This document shows positions 47,701 to 58,600 of a stretch of DNA of 64,000 nt, in pieces; the first letter of the stretch is position 1, and every line of letters begins with the position of its first letter. Both the position numbers and the translations under genes were made by a program. The notes under the pieces are model-generated. The model was not told the DNA's origin. It made no database searches and saw only the letters and a list, made by a program, of their open reading frames with translations. The stretch comes from Triatoma infestans (lineage: Eukaryota > Arthropoda > Insecta > Hemiptera > Reduviidae): contig JAAEAF010006799.1 of the NCBI GenBank assembly GCA_011037195.1, positions 186,001 through 250,000 on the forward strand, read 5' to 3'.

Positions 47701-50554
47701 TTAAAATTGGATAGAATGATAAAAAATATGCTGTATTATATGTGTATTGCCCTGTTTTGTAGTTGATGGATAAAATGTGATGTAATATTGTGATATCACA
47801 AAGTTTTGTATGCGAAACAACAAAACTTAAAAACAATAACACTAACCTAGTCACAACAATATGATGATTAATAGAATGATTTAAAGATATTGCAAGCGCC
47901 CTATCAATTTCCATATCTGGACATATCTTCATCAGCTTATGAGCTCGTACTGCTGCATTTCTCATTGTTATGCCAACAACTTTCAATTGTACTGCAATCT
48001 CTTCGGATATACAAAGAAATGTTAAATCAAATCCAAACACTGGACAGGGCGCTGTGATTATTGTTATATATTGGTTCACTGCACAAAGTATCCTAACCAA
48101 CGTGCCTGTTGTATCGATTGGATACCAAGTCTGAACAGCAAGGTATCTGAAAATAACGGAATATTATAGATTTGTAGTCAATGTTTTGTTTTTTTGTTTT
48201 TTATGACAATGATATAAATATTTATATGATTTATAAATGGATTATTATATTAATACCTATTCATTCCGTCAAAATCATTTGTATAATCGACTTTTTGTAT
48301 TAGATGAATTATTAATGGTCGAACAAATGCAATGACAATAATGGTCATCATTACCAAAGTGACAAATATCTATAAATAAATAAGTAAATATACTTTTATA
48401 AATACGTTATCAATAAGATACGATCTGCATTCTTGCCCTTAAGAGCAAATGAGCTATTCACTTGTTCAGGATCTTTACATCCATATCAATGCTAATAACA
48501 CTTACACAGAATTCCCTAGAACTCACACAATACTACTTGGCCTGCTGAGGCACCCAAATACTTGGGTTTAGCAAACCCAATGTCAAGTTTAACTTATCAC
48601 ACATACCCTCAAATCACTCTTACACCTTTTACTCAAACAGCCATTCTCTCTACACATTGTAGTGGAATCGAACTGAGAAATTGATACAAGAGAAAAATAC
48701 ACTGACTATACCACTGTATACACTAATTGTATCTAGAAAATACTGCAAGGTTTACATTGATGAACTAGCAAAGAGTAGTGTGATAGAGAAACAGACTGAA
48801 CTAGCCAAGTGACGATGTATGATGTCTACTTGATGTAATCTGGAATGGTATAATTTGAATGATCCTAGTTGAGAATAACACGCTTTTATATACGTTTTCT
48901 CAACTCCTCTAATACTCCTTAACTTCTCCTTCATGGATTACTTTCTCGGCTACGGCCAGAATCTTAACCGTTTGTGGTAGGGGAGCATGTCATGCCTCAT
49001 GTGACATATAGAGCTTGTGGACGGTGCTTTATGATTATGATGCAGGCAAGGCATGTCAAAATATGTCACGGAAATGTGTCACGGCGATCCATTCAAGTCT
49101 TTCATACTCTTTGCTTGTTTCTGTTTGTAAATTCCTTGCAGTACTTCATACATAATTAATAAGGTAGAGTATTCAATCAGTTATTTTTCTAGTATCTAAC
49201 TATCTGCATTTTATATTTCGGTGCTCACTCTTGTGTACAATTTTTTAGCAGCTTTAGCATTCCTTGAGATATCTTGTTTTTCCTTGAGAGAATCATCGTC
49301 CATAGTATCTCCATAATCGTACACACCCTCCCCTAATGATCTGAAAGTTACAAATAATAAATATATTTGCACAATATATAAAATAAATAAATTGAACAAA
49401 GTTGATAGACACGCTGCCTTACAGCAGCGCAGCTGTTTGATCATTGTATGTCTTACAGAGCACTGACAAAAACCAAGGTTCGCTTTCTTAAATAATGCAA
49501 CTCATTTGCAAATAAAATAATTAATTACTTCAAAGCTAAGTGACGTTTAAATTTATTATCTTAACAATATACTATAACAATACATAAACTTTATGTAAGA
49601 AAATACGCGTATAACATACATAAAGTGTTGTCTATATTTGGACAGAGATTCCTCCCATTTTTCAGAGCTTGTGAGAAAATACTAATGTCAAATCATGATA
49701 CACCGGACCAGCGAGTAAGCATCGCTTATTGTTACGGTGCCATTTTTTTGAAAAATTTATCACCAATTTACTTAATCATTATAAAAATTTAAAATAAAGC
49801 AATATTCACCTCATAATAAATTCTATTTTTGATCTCAACAATAAAAAATTTATTATCATTAGACATGTAGAACTGAGAACCACAATAAAATGTAAACTTT
49901 CACACATTATTGCCAAATCTTGTATGTATATAACGTAGGCTGTACAAACAAATAGGAATATATGTGACGAAGCGGATGTTAGATGCAAAAATGATATGAT
50001 CCAATTGCCAGGGAAGCCTGAAAATTGTTAATAAATATTTTGGAAAACTGATTGCTTGGATTAAATATAAATCAGCATTTACCCTAAATTATATTCTTAC
50101 AGTGATAGAGTCCACCTAAAGCCATGTAAAATCCATTATTTTCCAAGAATCCTTTTTTCATTGGGTCTAGATTAACTTCTGAATCACCATCTTTCCAATC
50201 ACCTTTAATATGGTTAAACAGATTATTTATCTGGAGAATTCGGTATACAAAAAATATAAAAAGCTAGGGATTTTGTCTGTGAGAAGTGTGGAAAGCAGGT
50301 TAGCAATGTTTCGTTACAAAAATTTTTTACCAAGAAAGAAAAATTTGGGGAATGTTACTTATATTAAAGTTATCTTCTTTTACAAACCGTAAAATAAATA
50401 ATCATATAAATCTAAATAATAAATCCAAAATAAAAATAAGAAAATGGTTTAATAATAATAAAATCAAATAATAATTATTGCCTACCAAAAATCCACCAAT
50501 TACCAGTATAAGTGCTTCTACCAGTTTTGGTTCTGCGCCAGAACATGTTATCAA
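38739..50554 (-). CDS. Odorant receptor OR-2 (7tm_6), ten exons, paralogue of OR-1
   Basis: Exons in transcript order: 50554-50486, 50230-50101, 50017-49810, 49340-49229, 48369-48257, 48146-47847, 43130-43031, 41894-41790, 41651-41496, 38789-38739. Every exon length equals that in OR-1, all junctions are GT/AG, and no stop or frameshift is seen in 447 codons. Landmarks: DPMKKGFLENNGFYMALGG (exon 2), FIVVLSSTCLMIINFLL (exon 3), NRYLAVQTWYPIDTTG (exons 5/6), FLFCWYGEQIKQA (exon 8), YDSDWIKHSEHMK (exon 9) and a C-terminal exon identical to that of OR-1 (VLRSAYSYFNLLNASK). Exon 9 differs from OR-1 at 9 of 52 residues by my count. As in OR-1, exon 1 has no ATG in frame. A partner co-receptor is expected elsewhere in the genome. 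Ligand unknown. Confidence 0.88.
38866..39821 (+). mobile_element. TIR element, 0.96 kb, inserted only in the OR-2 copy
   Basis: Borders ACTTTCTCTTACTCC (38866) and TAGGAGTAAGAGAAAGT (ends 39821). GCTGTGAATCATTCAC precedes both this element and the next one at 39849, suggesting insertion beside or into an existing copy. ACTTCCGGT landmarks near 38985, 39272 and 39563 give an internal period of about 290 bp. OR-1 has no counterpart. Confidence 0.75.
39849..41435 (+). mobile_element. TIR element with nested SINE B (counterpart of 20815-22385)
   Basis: Aligned with the OR-1 copy throughout, including the family-B SINE and the AGGCGGGCCCCCTGAGCAAT-like block near 40555. The 3' border GCAGTAAGAGAAAGT (ends 41435) is better kept than in OR-1. 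Confidence 0.65.
40929..41262 (+). mobile_element. SINE family B, well-preserved head
   Basis: tRNA-like head with canonical box B GGTTCGATTCC at 40981-40991 and TAGTAGCTAGCGCG as box A region. Tail contains TTGACCCAGCATCGTTATAA. It is the counterpart of 21911-22252. Confidence 0.7.
43152..43376 (-). mobile_element. SINE family A in OR-2 intron 7, with empty site in OR-1
   Basis: Flanked by TGAGAATT at 43144-43151 and 43377-43384. OR-1 has the uninterrupted site (ACTGAGAATTATTG near 24664). Head with box B GGCTCGAACCCGGG sense region near 43315 and tail block GCAGTGCACTGAGAAG are readable. Insertion therefore followed the segmental duplication. Confidence 0.8.
43920..44175. mobile_element. 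Fold-back element with hammerhead-like half-motifs
   Basis: Ends are inverted repeats: GGCTGGGGTCAAATGAAAAA at the left pairs with TTTTTCTTTGACCCCACC at the right. Inner arms AAAGTTTATTTATCGACGTT and the antisense of ATGTCGATAAATAAACTTT also pair. The centre is short and unique. On the minus strand CTGAAGA (44030-44024) and GAAACGTCG (44004-43996) frame a hairpin-capable segment. Confidence 0.6.
44140..44490 (-). mobile_element. TIR-element fragment, minus strand
   Basis: An end matching ACAATTTTCTCTTACTGCAG in antisense lies at about 44470-44490, with AT-rich interior to the left that runs into the fold-back element. No clean second border. Confidence 0.4.
44675..45067 (+). mobile_element. 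Solo LTR, 393 bp, with 4-bp target duplication
   Basis: Begins TGTAACGCAGCC and ends AAACTTACA, flanked by ATAT at 44671-44674 and 45068-45071. Contains a TATA box TATAAATA (44808-44815) followed by GGGACCGC, and a polyadenylation signal AATAAA (44970-44975). TG...CA ends and a 4-bp duplication fit Ty3/Gypsy-type LTRs. No internal region or second LTR nearby, so it is a recombination product. Confidence 0.8.
45696..45910 (+). mobile_element. SINE family B, decayed
   Basis: CTAGTGGCTAGCATACTTGA, a damaged box B, GTGTTGACCCATTGGGAAGC, then tail blocks shared with 21911-22252 and 40929-41262. Confidence 0.5.
46490..46690 (+). pseudogene. Penelope-like element N-terminal coding fragment
   Basis: From an ATG at 46490 the frame has a TAG at codon 3, then is open for about 65 codons. 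It includes ARKTIIQEQKIWINNEIRIL followed by YQKKEKLNRQLKDTHIELAN. Charged, helix-forming sequence with the LYxKKEKLNxQLxxxHLxxAN pattern resembles the region N-terminal to the reverse transcriptase in Penelope-like elements; this rests on memory of the family and needs a search. It is followed within 70 bp by the hammerhead-like module. Reverse transcriptase and GIY-YIG domains are absent. Confidence 0.55.
46690..46840 (+). repeat. Hammerhead-module repeat, single arm
   Basis: A unit of about 150 bp, GCTCTGTGCAAGTCTGAGTT through GCTACCACGGAAAATGTCTC, recurs inverted at 51715-51870 and as an inverted pair at 55232-55492. The ribozyme-like core is at 46756-46793. It abuts TIR-element interior at about 46840. 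Confidence 0.7.
46756..46793 (+). ncRNA. Candidate hammerhead ribozyme (best copy)
   Basis: Reads CATC, C-TGAAGA, a T, hairpin GGGCG-AA-CGCCC, GAAA, CCGGT, C, GGTG. This supplies the invariant CUGANGA and GAAA boxes, stem II of 5 bp, stem I CATC/GGTG (one G-U pair), a self-complementary ACCGGT stem III and C17. Stem III has no loop, so cleavage would need a dimer, as described for Penelope-type hammerheads. One unpaired T between CUGAAGA and stem II is atypical. No activity can be inferred from sequence alone. Confidence 0.5.
46840..47687 (+). mobile_element. TIR element, 5' end replaced by the hammerhead repeat
   Basis: 3' border TAGGAGTAAGAGAAAGT ends at 47687. ACTTCCGG landmark near 46903 and the terminal ACTTGCGGTTGAGG near 47429. 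One middle internal unit is deleted (junction near 47165). The left TIR is missing. Confidence 0.65.
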
Positions 50555-51502
50555 CTTGGAAGGTGAATACGAATCTTACTGTGAAACAAGACGCAATACA
50601 AGGACTCCAAACATTGATATCTTGCGTATGCCGAATGAAATATGTATATGGATAATGGAGGATGATAGATGTGTAATTGAGCTATCATTTTTTTTGCAAA
50701 GTGTTAATTTAGAATATCCCAGCCTTTCCAAAATTATTTACTGAATTATTTAAAAGATAATCTTTGCAAAAGTGGATTGTATCCATCAAGTGCCAACACG
50801 TTAGCTATTTTATGTTCATTAGAATATTACCATTAGAATAAATATGTGGCTATTTGAAGGGTGTTTATTTTTTATTTGAATTTATGATGCCATTCTACGG
50901 AAACATTCAGCTGTTTTCAAGAAGAACATAATCTGTGTGACGAATAAAAAAGAAATTGGAATTATTAGCCATTAATAATGGTAGCTAGAGCTACTTATCT
51001 AAAACTTATTTTTGTTTATGATCACTTTATATTGAAAGAAACCCGTATTATTATCTTTAGAGTTTTATCGGTATTAATTAATAAAATGTGGGTATATTTT
51101 GTCAGTAGTTATAGTTTTTTTTAAGGTATTTTGCTTAAGCTTATATTAAGTTGGAATAAAATTAAACACAGTGAAGAATCTATAAGAATAATTTATAAAA
51201 ATTAAATTTATAAAAAAGTAAATGCCCAGAGTGTCATCGCTGGGTCGCTTCTCAACTTAAGTACATCAAGCCATAGTATCAAGAGTGAGCAGTAGCAATT
51301 ATTATTATTTTAAAAAATGTTGCTTATATAAAAAATAAACTAAAAAAAAAACAATATACCTATCAGTATCTTTTTAAAGTCCTTATAATTGAAACTGACA
51401 TTAGTTATATTCATGGATGCGCTGCATAAAACAACCAGTTGTCACAGCGATTGGCTATGTAATTTTTTGTATGAGCATCTTTTGGAAGATATTAGCTTAG
51501 TG

Positions 51503-52592
51503 CAGTGGCGGCTCCTGACTTGGATATGTGGGGGTTCAACATCCTTTTTTTTAAATTATCTGTTTTTGTAATTAGTATTAGTGATTAAGTTGGGACGCGC
51601 ATTTTTAATCCTAATTCTATCTTCGTAAGTTAAATTATCCGAATTTTTAATTAAATATTCAACACTATTGCTACAGATTGTGACATGATAAATTGAAAAC
51701 AGAAGGAATGAAAAAATCATCAGAGACATTTTCCGTGGTAGCCTGCTTCATTTTGTGGTCATCGACCAGTTTCGGGCGTTTGCCCATCTTCAGGATGCGT
51801 TTTTTTAGACAGTGTGACAACACAGACTCGCACAGAGCAAACTTAGTTTCACACTCTCACAGTCTCACACCCAATTCGAATCCAAAAGCTTGATAAAAAT
51901 ATAAAAATTCACACTTTGGCAGAGGCCAAATCGCACAAAAAAATAACGAACGGCCGTTACACTGCAATATCGAATGTGCAACTAACTTCGGATAAGATCG
52001 GGTAAGTTCGTTCAACTACAGCTAGCTAGTATTCAACGTTCATCGCGCAAAAATCCCCCACTCTTATTTTATTTCTACACCAACACAAAGAAATGTTTTT
52101 ATATAACATATATATATATATATATATTAAATTCTCCAGCGCGATACCGAATTGTGAACCCCCTGCTTCCTACACTTTATACATCTCCTGATATGTGCGC
52201 GCATTATACCAACAATCGTACAAAAATGCACAATACATTAAACAACACATTAGAGTGAGCTCCTAATTCATATACGTTCCTATTCGTTTATGTTCGATTC
52301 TCCTCGGATTTGACAAACAAATTATTTTTTTCACAATTCATTCATTTACATGGATTTGATTAAAACTATATCAGGATTCAATTTTTATAAGCTATATTCA
52401 TTCAAATTTTGCTGTGACCAATGTTTGAAAGTAATATAAATAAAAATGAAAATATTTTTTGAAATTGAAACACGAAATAAAAATAAGAGAAAGTAATAAA
52501 CATATAATAATTTGTTACTTTTAATTTTTTATTTTTTTTCAAATAGCTGGGGGGTTCAGTCGCGCAATCGCGAATACCAGTAGCCGCCACTG
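51503..52592. mobile_element. hAT-like non-autonomous transposon, perfect 8-bp duplication
   Basis: Terminal inverted repeats CAGTGGCGGCT (51503-51513) and AGCCGCCACTG (52582-52592). GCTTAGTG at 51495-51502 and 52593-52600 is an exact 8-bp target duplication, the hAT hallmark. It interrupts the box A region of a family-A SINE. Inside are a hammerhead-module arm (51715-51870), an AT microsatellite (52107-52127) and a TIR-element end (near 52487-52498). No transposase was found. Confidence 0.85.
51760..51797 (-). ncRNA. Candidate hammerhead ribozyme, minus strand
   Basis: Minus strand: CATC, C-TGAAGA, T, GGGCA-AA-CGCCC, GAAA, CTGGT, C, GATG. Relative to 46756-46793 stem I changes from CATC/GGTG to CATC/GATG, which restores a Watson-Crick pair, while both core boxes are unchanged. 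Stem II closes with four or five pairs. Confidence 0.45.
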
Positions 52593-52896
52593 GCTTAGTG
52601 GTAATGCGATGGATTCTCACGCCAAGTCTCAGGTTCGAGTCCAGCAATACTATTCTAACTTTTAACTATTTGACCTAAGATAATCGGCAGTTCACTGCAG
52701 GTGATAGGCAGTGTTGTCTGTAACTAGAATACTGCTTCGATGCTGGCAGTGCACTGAGAGTTCTCCGAGGCCACTACAGATCTTTCAGGTCGTAGCGCAC
52801 TCTCCCCTAAAAGAAAAAAAATACAGTGTTATCACTATTGTTGAACAAATCAGCATCATACTACATATACCTTTCTCAAATTTTTGATCCTTGTGT

Positions 52897-53045
52897 TTTT
52901 TTAAGGCGCGTCTGTGACCATTGGCGCCCCGAAGCCTTCTCGTGCACTGCAACTGGACAGTGTTCTCTTGTTAAAGATACCACTTTCTATCACCGGAGAG
53001 AATCATATAGGCTCCTTGAAAGAAACATCTAAGGGTAGCACTAGT
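52897..53045 (-). mobile_element. SINE family A tail, minus strand
   Basis: TTAAGGCGCGTCTGTGACCA and the GCAGTGCACGAGAAG-type block (antisense) up to the GGCTCCTTGAAAGAAACATC region. The head is lost. Confidence 0.6.
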
Positions 53046-53246
53046 CTCGAACACCATATCATTTTTTAATACTAATTACAAATCAGCTGATACAATTTAT
53101 TTAAAACATCTGACCTTTCAAAAAAAAAATCAACAGTCAATATATTTAATACTAAAGCTTTTTAGAAAATTAATTAGCCAAATTATACTCTTTTTTTTAT
53201 TTATTTAAAATTTATCTTTTAATATAAACATTGTTATGCGTATTTT

Positions 53247-53720
53247 CACTTTCTCTTATTGGAAGTATTTAACCCAAATATTTGTTTTGAGATCCTTGTG
53301 TACGAATAAAATGATTTTAGTGAATGTTCTTTATGTACTCTGTGTGTGTGTGTGTGTTTGTTATATGTTAATTTGAAGAAAATATCTCGACCACGAAAAA
53401 TCGCAAGGGAGCTCAAATTGTAATCCTTATAACATATTTATCGAATTATCTGATATGAAGGTTTCGATGAGAATCATGCGATGAATTTTTTTCCGTTTAT
53501 TGTAGTTTTTTCAAAAACGGTTGCAATTATTGTTTTATGAATCACTTTCGTTTAAAACATTTTTCCGGGAAAATGGGGGGGGGGGATCCTGGAGGAGCAG
53601 TAATGTTAAGCTTTCCTTCAAAGTATAACTAACTTCATTACTGTGATTCTGCCATCTATATAAAATTAAAATACATTATAGAAGCATTGATAATTCCAAA
53701 TTTGAAGAAAATAGTTATAG
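53247..53720 (-). mobile_element. Degenerate TIR-element copy
   Basis: Begins ACTTTCTCTTATTGGAAGTA on the plus strand, which is the antisense of the element's 3' end, with a TG tract at 53340-53358 and GGTTTCGATGAG-like decayed interior. Second border not found. Confidence 0.45.
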
Positions 53721-55225
53721 TGGGAAGTAATAGTGCGATTGTATAGAATTGGTATTTGAAATTAATCTCATGAATTATTTCAATGAAATAATGGACAAAA
53801 AGTCGGCAAATATGTATAATATATGTTTTATCAAAATTTAAGAAAAACCAGTCAGCACTAGATTTAATAGTTCAAGAAACAACAGTTTAAGGGAGAATTG
53901 TCTATTATACAGTACAAATGCCTTAAGTAGGTTATGTTGCGATATTGGTCCAATCTAGACGGCTATACTCGCCCCTCTATACTGAAAATGTAACATTTCA
54001 CTTTTATTTTAAATGTTGTCCGAGGAAATTCATTATTGCGGGGTACTGGTGGGGTGGTTGCGAAGTTTCGCTTAACCATCAAACTTGCGATTTCAATATG
54101 GTTACATCATCCCTAAAGAATCTTAAGGATAACTTTAGTAACAATACGATAATCAATTAACAGATGGGGCTGAACTGTCCCCAAACCTTTATCCTCTCGA
54201 CATATAAATTGGTCTATGCAAAACATTGAAAATTCTTTCATAGTTTAAAGTATCAAATAATGTGTTAAACATTTAGGTTTTCGGGTTGAAGCCCGCGGCA
54301 GTTGTTTGTTATATGATCCGACGTTTTACCCATATATTACAATAGGTTTTTTTCAGAGTAGTGTCGTCTTCAATGCCAAGCAACAATGGCAAGAATAGCA
54401 TGAGTAAAAGGTAAAACAGGTTATGCCTGTTAATACTTAATTTTCCCTTCCATGCATGTAATTGGTGGGCGATGCCGAGGGGAGGGCCAACCCTAAATAA
54501 GCCTATTGCAATATAACCACTGACGCGGACTTAACCGAAGATCTACATGCTAAATGATATAAAGTTTAGCCAGCAGTGCAAAGGTTGAATAGTCGTATTT
54601 CACCCAATCTCCACCTCTAAAATTGGAATCCAAAGTTATGTGCAGAAATTTCAAATAAACAAATAATTAATGTTAAAATGCGCTCTGCTGAAAATCTAAC
54701 AAGAATGCATCCATGCATAAGTTAAGGCGGCGTTTCCTTCCAACGTATACTTTGCCGCTGCTAGCACATCCATTCTTTCTATTCAGTCGGCGCAATTGGC
54801 TGAAGTAAACAAAGTTACAAATATCGCGTATAGTCAGTCTATGGTTCATAAACTCCACTCAAAGTTGTATTTCATCTCAGTTTAAACGAATACAAAATGA
54901 CAATAAATAACCAAAAACACTCATATTTATTTACATTACATCATTTAAAGTTTGTAAACTTCATTTTGGGTTGATGATTGTTAGAAGAAGGTGCAAATAA
55001 AACACATTTATGAATTGAATATGCATTTATTTTAGTAAACTCACCATTCTAAATAGTTCTCTCTTTTAGTCATGATAGTAATAGTTTAAAAAGCATAAGA
55101 AGGTAATATTTCTAGTAAAGAAAAACTAACGATTACATTGAAAGTAATACATACAATATTTTTTGAGTTTGTTGTGGTGGCTGGTTCCGCAGAGCCGGAA
55201 AGCACCAGAGATAGTAGCACTAGAG
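53721..55225. other. Intergenic, no gene seen
   Basis: No domain-bearing frame. Near 54305-54370 on the minus strand ACTCTGAAAAAAACC and GGGTAAAACGTCGG frame a hairpin and vaguely resemble the hammerhead modules, but core positions are changed. Confidence 0.4.
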
Positions 55226-55252
55226 ATGTGGTAGCCTGCTTCATTTTGTGGT

Positions 55253-55290
55253 CACCGACCGGTTTCGGGCGTTCGCCCATCTTTAGGATG
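55253..55290 (-). ncRNA. Hammerhead-like module with G5 changed
   Basis: CATC, CTAAAGA, T, GGGCG-AA-CGCCC, GAAA, CCGGT, C, GGTG. Stems I, II and III are intact, but G5 of CUGANGA is A, which would be expected to abolish activity. Confidence 0.4.
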
Positions 55291-55429
55291 CGTTTGTTAG
55301 ACAGTGTGATAACACAGACTTGCACAAAGCAAATTCAGTTTATAGACTCCATAAGTTAAGTTTATACATTCAGTATATAAACTGAATTTGCTCTGTGCAA
55401 GTGTGTGTTATCACACTATCTGACAAACG

Positions 55430-55466
55430 CATCCTAACATGGGCGAACGCCCGAAATCGGTCGATG
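55430..55466 (+). ncRNA. Hammerhead-like module, core broken
   Basis: CATC, CTAACAT in place of CUGANGA, GGGCG-AA-CGCCC, GAAA, TCGGT, C, GATG. Stems I and II are kept; the first core box is lost. Confidence 0.35.
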
Positions 55467-55613
55467 ACCACAAAATGAAGCAGGCTGCCACGGAAAGTGT
55501 CTCTGATGTTTTAAGTTTTGTTGACATCAATTAAGTGCCATAATCTTATAATGAATAACCTTTTTCAGTGCGTATTAGTCTGTGCAAATGTTTTGTTTTT
55601 TTATCTAATTTGT

Positions 55614-58600
55614 TTAACGTGTAGCTTTCACCAAGTTGAAATATGAATAAGCACTGCTAAGCACCTGCAAGAATAACTTAATTTAAATTGCTTTAGTATA
55701 AACAATAGTTATATTTGGCCGTTGTTAATAAAACAAACAAGGTCCAAAGAAAAAATTTTTTAACTTTTAAAGTGTATTTTCTTGACGTCTCAGTTTTAAA
55801 TTTTCTCTTTCCTTCTTCCAATATTTCTTTGGTGCATACCTTACTCAATACTCACACAATAACCTCCTACCTCTCCTTGACAAGTATCGTCTTTCTTTAA
55901 TTTTCAATCTTGATGGCTTATTTTAATCTTTTAGTGTTTTGTTTTTTATTTTTCATTTTACGCTGATAATAATATTTCGTTTATTCTTCTACCCTATAAA
56001 GGATCCCCCACACCAATGCGAAACATTCGCTGTCGCGGCGGATGCGAACTTTCCGTGGCGGAAAATTTCCTGGCGTCGCGGCAGCGAAACAAGTTTGCCC
56101 ACACCGACGCGGTAGCGAATATTGAATCTTTCCATATTGGTTTTCCTTGGTGGGTCTTTGAACATTCTACCAAAATTTATTTTTTTTAAATATTTATCGT
56201 TAACGTATTACAATGTCTTCGTCTGATTCTGATGAAGAAGAAGCTTATTGGCACTTGCTGAAAGTGTAAAAAACAGGTAAGTGGATATACAGACATTTTT
56301 ATAATAATAATAATAATACCACTTTTTTATTTCAAAAGTAAAAGAAATGGGAAAAGAAGTAAGAAAAGGAAATGGATTCATGAAATTAATGAACTTCGTA
56401 ATAGAACACGTAATTAGAACTTCGTAAGTGGAAAACCCCATTTTTTTAACAATTCCAAGCAATAGCGGCAGCGGAAAAACTCTGCTTGCAGCGTTGGAGC
56501 GGAACGACGCTGTACTGCCGCCATAGTTGCGGAATCCGCCTCACCTAGTGTGAATACATGCATAGACCGCCATGACTATTGTTCCGCTGCGGTTCCGTGT
56601 CCGCCGCGGCAGCGAATGTTTCGCGTCGGTGTGGGGGATCCTTAATGCTTCTCGTTTTCTGGTCTTCTACTCTATAATGCTTCTGTCGTTTCTTATTAGG
56701 GTTGTCCGAAAAGTAAAGTTACAAGATTTTTTAAAAATACAAAAATTAATATATTTTAATGAAATTTACAGGGATTATAGTATAGATATTTTTCCAAGTA
56801 ATTACCATTTTCATCAATATATTTAGTCAGCCGTGGGTTGAGTTTTATCATTCCAGTGTTCATAGAGGCCTCCTGCCACGGCTTTCAGCCATTTTCACCT
56901 CGTCATCATCGGAAAAGTGTTTTATCACCCAGATGTTCCTTTAATTTTGTGAAGAGATGAAAGTCGCTAGGTGCGAGGACTGTGGGGCGAGTTGCTTAAA
57001 ATATCCCAACCAAATGAGGTCTGCAACTCTTGCGTTGCATAAGCGATGTGCGGACGAGCATTGTCATGAAGGAGACAGACTCCCATCGCCAGCAAGCCAC
57101 GGCGTTTGTTTTGTATGGCTCTGCAAGGTTTCTTGATGTTCTTACAGTATTTTGCAGCGTTGTTTCACCTTTCTGCAAAAATTCGATGAGCAGACCCCCT
57201 TTCTGTCTCACAAAACTGATAATTTCTGAGTTTTAAAATTATTTTGATGAAGAAGAATGGATATGGTGCCACTGCATTAATTGTCTTTGCTATCTAGGCT
57301 ATGGTGGTAAACCCAAGTTTCACCTCCCGTCTCTGCAGAATCGAGAAAAGTCTTGCCTTCAGTCGCAAAACGCAGTTCCTTCCTATAAACTAAAACGGTT
57401 TCGCGTTTTAGCATAGTACAGTGCGCACTCGCACTGTGCGGGAAACGGAATGATAACGCTCTTCTTTAGCCTCCAGCACACGAGAGTTAGGATGTTACTA
57501 ACGTCCGGCACTGCTCGTTCGCATGAGCTGGCTTCCCGCTACAAAGTAGTAGTACCAACTTTGAAAAAACATTTCCCTGCGAGAGCTGTGCGCCTTGTAA
57601 CCTTATTTTGCAGATTATCCTCGTTATGTATTTACAATTTTTTTTTATGATGTAGATATTGTGGAAGGGCACCAAAGGTGTCCACAAGTCTACAGAATAA
57701 ACTTGAAAAGTTAAAAATTTTTTTCATTGGCCCCCCAGCTAACCAACATATTGCTTGTTTTAAATTGGATTAGAGTTTTAATTATAAATCTTTATAAGGA
57801 AATATTAACAAATAGTACATTTCCAATGTCATAACATTAAGTTAGAACAAACTCACATTAGCATAGGTGTCCATGGATGCCTCCATAAAACCACCAGCTG
57901 AAACTTTCAGTGGCCTCATAATTTTCTGTATGATCATCAACATGTGGATCCTCATATGACCGCTATTATTGAACCAATCAGCACCATAAATATCTTCACC
58001 AATTTTTACGCTCTATTGACAGTATAACCAATATAATTTCATTATATCCAGCTGATGATTTCATTAAAATATCTAGTAATTCACAAAATCAACAGCTAAT
58101 CTGCTTTAGTTCCAAAGTTTCTAATTAATCAACTAACTTGTTGTTTTTTCAATTTAAGACGCGTCAACTTTGATTTTTTTTTTGAATAGCATAACACATC
58201 AAGATTAAAGATTTGGTTATGCTACTCATTATAGTTGCTTCCCTTTTCCATATTGTAATTGCTTATAAATGTACACTAGACTAGGTAGTCTCACATTAAT
58301 TTTAATTGTCTAAATCATGTTTGCCGGATTTAAACTAAAAAGATTTGCAGAAATATTATAATGCATACCATTTCTTTGATTTGGTCACCATACCAACAGA
58401 ACAATAGGACATGTACCAGTTCAGTGATTAAGAAAACCACATAGGTCAATCTGAATACCAGAGCGACACTGTCCTAGAAACAAAAAACGCACAGAGGTAA
58501 TATAACAGATAAATTCAAAATAGAAAATCTACAAAATGTCTTTCAAAAGTATAGCTCGACAAGATACAGGATATTTATAATTGCCCCCTAGGGATCCGTG

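Larger units (their letters stand above)
51478..52815 (+). mobile_element. SINE family A split by the hAT-like element
   Basis: Left piece (about 51478-51502) ends in the box A region AGCTTAGTG. The right piece (52593-52815) continues GTGGTAATGCG, box B GGTTCGAGTCC at 52632-52642 and the tail block GGCAGTGCACTGAGAG, then an A-tail. Removing the hAT and one duplicate gives a continuous SINE. Confidence 0.75.
55232..55492. repeat. Inverted pair of hammerhead-module repeats
   Basis: Left arm (55232-55343) and right arm (55384-55492) are reverse complements over about 110 bp, around a spacer of about 40 bp. Each arm carries one module: minus strand 55290-55253 and plus strand 55430-55466. Confidence 0.75.
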
